64,000 nucleotides of DNA from Kingdonia uniflora (Eukaryota > Streptophyta > Magnoliopsida > Ranunculales > Circaeasteraceae): the NCBI GenBank assembly GCA_014058105.1, contig JACGCM010002300.1:1-64000 (forward strand), read 5' to 3'. The position numbers and the translations under genes are program-made. Within the stretch, counting starts at the first letter, position 1. Each line of letters starts with the position of its first letter. The notes beneath the pieces were generated by a model that saw nothing but the letters and a program-made list of their open reading frames with translations, made no database searches and was not told where the DNA came from. Below are positions 58,780 to 64,000 of this stretch, in pieces.

Positions 58780-59334
58780 TAAAAATGTTGTTTGGAAAGT
58801 TTTTTTTATTGGGTTAATGTACAAGTGGTCGATAAGACAGAATTTTTTTCTTGTTTTTGAATGATGGTTGAAATTTTTAAGTAGTCGATAATTATGTATA
58901 AATTTTTTGTAAAAAAATATGCTAAGTGTTTGATTCAACTAGATATAATATTGCAGATGAATAATCATAGTATTATTTTGTGCAAGAATCAGAGTTGATG
59001 TAAAGATGACCATGAATGGCTTAGTGAATGAGGGATGATGATCAGATGTTGTTCCTCTATGGGATATCTAGGTTTGGAAAAAAAAGACAAAGCACGGCAT
59101 GTTTTGCTCGAGAAAAAATTAATTCGAAACAAATGTATCATGTAATTGGATAGATGTTTATCGAAGGGATGATAGTTAGTTGTGGGAAATACTTAATGAG
59201 TATTTACCGCTACTAAGAACTGTAAATTGAAAGATGTAGTAATAACAGTAAAGATGTTCTTATTTGGAGTATTTGAAAGAGTTAACAATAGTTATCTGTA
59301 GAACATTTTTAGATGGGTTGTATTCCATGGGTAT
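58780..59334 (-). other. Spacer between integrase and antisense ORF 2
   Basis: AT-rich, no recognisable repeat or coding similarity. The left copy has its 62-bp tandem array at the equivalent place; none is visible here. Confidence 0.5.
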
Positions 59335-60310
59335 TTAAGTAGAATTTCGTCTTCAATTATTAGCCAGTATGTTCTACTGCCATTCTTGTCGCTGATAATA
59401 TACGGTCCTTCCTAGATTTTAGATAATTTGCCAGAGTTCTTGGGTCGAGTACTCTCTTAGATTCGTCGATGGACAAGGTCGCCGATGTCGAATGTACATT
59501 TCCGGACTTTCTTATTATAAGCCTTCTTGAGAGTGTCATGGTATCGCCCCAAGTTTGTGATGGCCTGGTCCCGAGTTTCTTTGATCCAATGAAGGTTGTA
59601 GAGAAGTCCAAGTTCTTTTTCATCATCTGTGACTCTTCTTCAGGTACTTAGGAGATCGAGGTATGAGGGAATTAAAACTTCGGTACCAAAGGCCATCATG
59701 AATGGCGTGCAGCTACTGGATATTCGAGGAGTAGTTCTGTATGCCCATAAGATACTAAGTAGTTCATCAACCCATCTGCACTTCTTCTCTTCAAGTTGTT
59801 TACGTAACCTTGACTTGATGCTCTTGTTTATAGCTTCAGCTTGACTATTACCTTGAGGATAGTATGGCGTTGAAGTAGACAGTTGAATCTTGTATTTATG
59901 GAGGAAATTTAGGACTTTTCTATTGATAAATTGCTTCCCGTAATTAGATCTTATCATTTGCGGACAGCCAAATCTGGTTATAATGTGTTCCCAAAAAATT
60001 TTGATGACCTCGTTTTCGTCAGTGAAACATAGTGGTTTTGCTTTAACCCACATGGTAAAGTAGTCTGTAGCTACAAGAACAAATTTTCTGTTACCCGATA
60101 CTGGGTGGAAGAGTACAATGATATTGATTGCCCATCTTTGGAATGCCAAATGACATTGCTTACATGTAGGTCGAGGGCTAGACTTTTGATGTCTTAAGCA
60201 TTGATTTGTCACTTGTAGCATTTCTTGACAAAATCTTCGCAGTTTTGTCGTATTTTTGGCCAGTATAACCCTTGAGTGAATGCCCCTTATGCCAATGACC
60301 TACCTGAGAC
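59335..60310 (-). pseudogene. Integrase of the right Ty3/gypsy element
   Basis: The long frame 60221-59640 covers the catalytic core: FVLVATDYFTMWVKAKPLCF, MIRSNYGKQF, YYPQGNSQAEAINKSIKSRL, ILWAYRTTPR, CTPFMMAFGTEVL. The triad is broken: Asn replaces the expected first Asp in WAINII, Asn-Tyr replaces Asp-Asn in the second block, while the Glu is present. The C-terminal domain follows in other frames (GRYHDTLKKAYNKKVRKCTF near 59560-59500, GPYIISDKN near 59400) to about 59335. Confidence 0.88.
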
Positions 60311-60639
60311 CTGAGCTAGACAAATTTCTTAGTGAAGTTCTCTGATTTTAACTTGGGCTTGTTTTTGTGAGTTACATTCGATAAGTGGTCCTCCCCCAGT
60401 GATTCGATACAAGACTCCCTCTTAGAATTTGAATCATAAACATTTGGCTAAGAATGATCGAGCAACTTCTTTGTTTTCTGGGAGGATGTTAGAATTGAGG
60501 TATGCATAGAATGGTCTTCTCCAATCGTCAGGATTTTTATATTGGACAACATTGATCTGTATGTTGTGGTTGATATCAAGACTGGAGTGTTCAAGAACTA
60601 TGATCTCGAGAGTTCTTTTTTCAATATCTTTGAGCATTG

Positions 60640-62330
60640 CACCAATTTATGCGAGTGCGTCAGCGTGACGGTTCTCCGTTCGAAGTAGGTAGATGATTAT
60701 TGTTGTTTTGAATTTTTTCATTTTTTCTTCAACCAAAGCTGCGTAGTAAACCATTTTGCCTGATGTTTTGACCGTTTTGCTGTAATGGTTGGCTACGAGT
60801 AAGGAATCGACGTAAATAACTATTTCTTCCACTCTAAGTGTAATGGCGAGATCCAGTCCATGTAGGATAGCTTCATACTCTGTCTCATTGCTGGTGGCAT
60901 AGAATTTGAGTTTTACATCTTTCTCAATTCGATGATTAAATGGTTTGATGAGGACTATACCGATCCCTGACCTTCTATGTCTAGTAGATCCATCTGCAAA
61001 TAGCCTCTATCCTGTGCTTCGTGACCATGCGTCTAGTTCTGCTATTGAGTCATTAGCTAGTACTTCTTTGAGTTCCTCCCAATCGGGTCTTCGATTGGAA
61101 ATTCTACCAAAAAGTCAGCTACTTCTTGTCCTTTGATCGATATTTGAGGCTCGAAGGAGATATCATATTCACCGAGGAATACAGACCATTGCTGGACCCT
61201 CCAGGAATTTTCTTTTTTAGAGAGTACGAGTTTGAGGGGAAACTTGGTGATGACTTTGATGGGATGAGCTTGGAAATAAGGTCAAAGTTTCCGAGAACTG
61301 TACAGCAAAGCGAGTACTCAGTTGTTGTATATGTTTTTTAGCAGACATGAAAGTTTTGCTGATGAAGTAGATTGGCTTTTCCACACCATCATCTTCTCGA
61401 ATAAGATGAAACTAATAAAGTCATATGTGGTCGATAAGTACATTATAAGCATTTTGCCATCAATAGAAGTACTCATTATGGGAGGACGCCCTAAGCATCT
61501 TTTGAGATCTTGGAAAGCCAATTTACAGTCAGGGGTCCAAACCAATTCTTTGGGATATTTCTTGGATAGTGGAGCTTGATTTCAACGAAGGAGGTAAAGA
61601 AGTTTTCATCGATCAGATGACTTGGAAATTAATCTATGAAGAGCGACAATATTGTTAGTAAGCTTTTGTACATCTTTCTTGGTTCGAGGAGATGGCATCG
61701 CCATGAGTACTTTGATTTGTGCTGGATCAATTTCCATTCCCCTCTTCTAACCAAATGTCCCAAAACTTACCCGATGCGATACCAAACTGGCATTTTTTTG
61801 GGTTGAGTTTCATTTAGTAAGTACGATGTCGAAGATGGCATATAGATTATTGTAATGATCTTTTCGCTTTAAGCTTTTGCAGATCATATCGTCGATGCAA
61901 ATCTCCATGATTTTGCCCAAATGATTTTTAAACATATGAGTGACAAGTCATTGATAAGTGGCTCCTGTATTCTTTAGGCCAAAAGGCATAGGAGTAGAAC
62001 ACTCTTTCTGTAATGAAAGTTGTCTTCTTTTGGTCATCTCCGGTAAATGGAACTTGATTGTAACCGGAAGCTGCATTCACCATAGAGAGAAGTTCGTGCC
62101 CTGCTACAGAGTCAAAGAGTTGAGGGATTAGAGGGAGAGGAAAGTTATCTTTTGGGATTAATTTGTTTGGCTCAGTAAAATCAACACAGACCCTGATCTT
62201 CCCGATCTTCTTTGGGATAACGATGATATTAGAGATCCATTTTGGATATTTGGTTTCTCAAATGAATCTTACCTGAAAGAGTTTATCGATCTCTTCATTA
62301 ACTATTTTGCGAAGGTGGGGGTTTAAATTG
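60640..62330 (-). pseudogene. Reverse transcriptase-RNase H of the right element
   Basis: RT: KYPKWISNIIVIPKK near 62250, IRVCVDFTEPNKLIPKDNFP near 62195, SMVNAASGYNQVPF near 62080, MPFGLKNTGATYQ then a stop near 61980, and active site EICIDDMICKS near 61900. Connection domain (61545-61318): CKLAFQDLKRCL. RNase H: EEIVIYVDSLLVANH near 60825 and RTENRHADALA near 60665. Stops and frameshifts throughout. Confidence 0.82.
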
Positions 62331-62817
62331 CGACGTTTCTACACCACTGCTTTACTGTCTGGCAAAAAGTTGAGATTGTGGCATTCTATCAAGGGATCGA
62401 TGTCGGGCATCTCCTGAAAAGACTATGCAAAGATACTGACATTTTTCTTTAAAAGTTGTACCAATGTCTTTTTTTATCGAAAGACAGTTTTGAGCCAATA
62501 AAGGTATTTATTCCCGGTCCATCAAGTTCAATGGACTCCACCACCTCAGTGGCATGTTGCTCAAATATTAGAGGTATCTTATGTTGTAATTGTTATGCTT
62601 TCAGGAGTTTTGCTGTGTGAGAGTTGGTTGTGGCATTTTCGCACACCGGTACTACAACTTGACTCCCTTCAATTTCATAGACTCTGTAATCTGTTGGAAA
62701 TTGCAAGGCCAGATGATATGTCGATGGAACTGCCTTAATAGAATATAGCCAACTTCGACCTAAAATCCCTAAATATTTTGATTATGCATCTATAATAATG
62801 AATTTAACGAAAGTGGT

Positions 62818-63147
62818 TTATAGTCCTGTTTGAACTAGTAGTGTGATTTTTCCCAAGGCAAATTTTTTGGAACTATTAAACCCCATGATGGTTATTGTCA
62901 AAGCTTTGATCGAATCCTTCAGGCCTAGAACATCGATGACCCTCTTGAATAAAATGTCTACCGCACTTCCTATATCGACAAGAAGTGTGCGTAAGTTGTC
63001 CTGACCAACTTTGAGCATTATAACTAGTGGGTCGTCATGACGGTACTTGGCATGGCTTGTGTCACAGTCTTCGAAGGAAATGTGATTTGGACATTTTGCT
63101 TTGCTGAAGCTGGGTAGAAGTTTGGTTGATTTGTCCGATGACATCAT
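62818..63147 (-). pseudogene. Aspartic protease of the right element
   Basis: Contains HDDPLVIMLKVGQDNLRTLL followed by VDIGSAVDILFKR, the retropepsin active-site block. The Thr normally following the catalytic Asp is Ile (codon ATA), a single C-to-T step. The frame is otherwise open for 109 codons. Confidence 0.8.
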
Positions 63148-63159
63148 TTTGCAGCAAGA

Positions 63160-64000
63160 TGTAATTCTATCATCTTTATTTCTCTTCTTTCCCTACTCAA
63201 TTTTAATCCTGTAAAGATGGTGAGCTTTGCCTTGTCCTTGATCTTGGTTGACCTCTTTTCTTTTAGTCACTTCTACAAAGAACTTCTGGATATCGACCAA
63301 CTGCGTACTAGTAAAGTCTTTCTACTAGTAAAATGAGATGAAAGATCTGTATCAGGGATCAACAGTTGTCAGTCTCGTGGTTATGCATATTGTGATATTG
63401 ACACAAGGGTTTGTTAGGTACATCGGGAATTGTCAGTGCTTTTTAAAATAAATCGTCCCACCTTATTATTGGTAAGACGGCGGAAAGTGTGGTTGTTATA
63501 GGAGGCAAGACTAGGATGGGTTTGTCTAGTTTTCTATCTTTTTTCCTAACGTTGTCAGTGTTTCTCCCATACTATTTAGGAGTCATATTACTTGCTGGCT
63601 TTGGAGATAGTGATGAAAATGCTTCGTCGGAATGAATGACTGAGGAGCTTTTTATCTTATCTTTTTTGGACTGTTTCAGTTTGATGTAGTTATTAACAAT
63701 ATCGATCATTTTTGTCACTGTTTTAGGTTTGTGTAAGGTAAGTTCTTCTCGAACTTTAGAATCGATATGAAGTACGGAGGTGAATGCTGGAACGACAATT
63801 TGGGGATCTGAATTCCCAATTTTTCTTGTTTCTTATAGGAAACACTTGTAAAAGCTTGATAAGGTTTCTTTCGCACCTTGCTAAAAAAAATAGATAATCA
63901 ACTATTATTTTTGCTCCTTAACATGAGCATAGTTTGACTCGAAGAGTCGCTGTAACTGGCTGAAAGTGGTGATAGAGCCTTCGGGGATAATATGAAACCA
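63160..64000 (-). pseudogene. gag C-terminal part of the right element
   Basis: Near the right edge WFHIIPEGSITTFSQLQRLF then ESNYAHVKEQK matches the gypsy gag capsid block. CQYHNMHNHETDNC at about 63405-63364 fits the Cys/His zinc-finger-like motif of these gags. Stops and frameshifts. The N-terminus lies outside the window. Confidence 0.75.

Larger units (their letters stand above)
56097..64000 (-). mobile_element. Right Ty3/gypsy element, Tat-like, 5' end off window
   Basis: Same family as 1-7456. On the minus strand from the right edge: gag, protease, RT, RNase H, integrase, spacer. Then, on the + strand, antisense ORFs 2 and 1, and finally the 3' LTR. All genes carry stops or frameshifts. 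The 5' LTR and most of gag lie beyond position 64000. Confidence 0.88.

Overview
The window is nuclear DNA of a flowering plant, probably a eudicot. The support is two intact, intron-rich plant housekeeping/meiotic genes, a pair of nuclear tRNA-Pro genes, a tRNA-derived SINE, and dense decayed plant transposons (Ty3/gypsy, Ty1/copia, PIF/Harbinger, MULE, hAT, LINE). There is no operon, ribosome-binding site or CRISPR array. Species cannot be called from the sequence.

Layout. 1-7456: 3' half of a decayed Ty3/gypsy element (+ strand): integrase, a 62-bp tandem array, antisense ORFs and a 610-bp LTR. 8279-12170: a second, unrelated decayed Ty3/gypsy pol (+). 12233-18647: a PIF/Harbinger element with TTA target duplication and terminal inverted repeats. 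It carries the usual Myb-like ORF1 and DDE transposase, and also a plant-mobile-domain gene. 18812-27763: complete RFT1 (+, 14 exons, 527 aa). 28741-45859: complete MSH4 (-, 24 exons, 792 aa), convergent with RFT1. Two tRNA-Pro(UGG) genes lie in MSH4 intron 23, and its 5.8-kb intron 7 holds a retrotransposon end and several short repeats. 46801-47449: non-autonomous Mutator-like element with a 9-bp target duplication. 47690-49140: hAT transposase relic. 49141-54513: Ty1/copia element (-) with one full and one truncated LTR. 56097-64000: a second copy of the first Ty3/gypsy family (-), running off the right edge.

Only RFT1, MSH4 and the tRNA genes look functional. Both protein models were built exon by exon from splice sites. 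The summed coding lengths are exact codon multiples (1584 and 2379 nt), every intron is GT-AG except one GC-AG intron in RFT1, and neither model has an in-frame stop.

The most interesting non-host structure is the first Ty3/gypsy family, seen at the two window edges and as a fragment in MSH4 intron 7. Next to the 3' LTR each copy carries a short antisense ORF (start Met-x-x-Thr-Arg) with a TATA box 40-75 bp upstream, and the two edge copies also carry a longer antisense coiled-coil ORF. In MSH4 intron 7 this antisense promoter points in the MSH4 sense direction. The second notable object is the Harbinger element carrying a plant-mobile-domain gene and GC-rich hairpins, inserted about 165 bp upstream of the RFT1 start codon.
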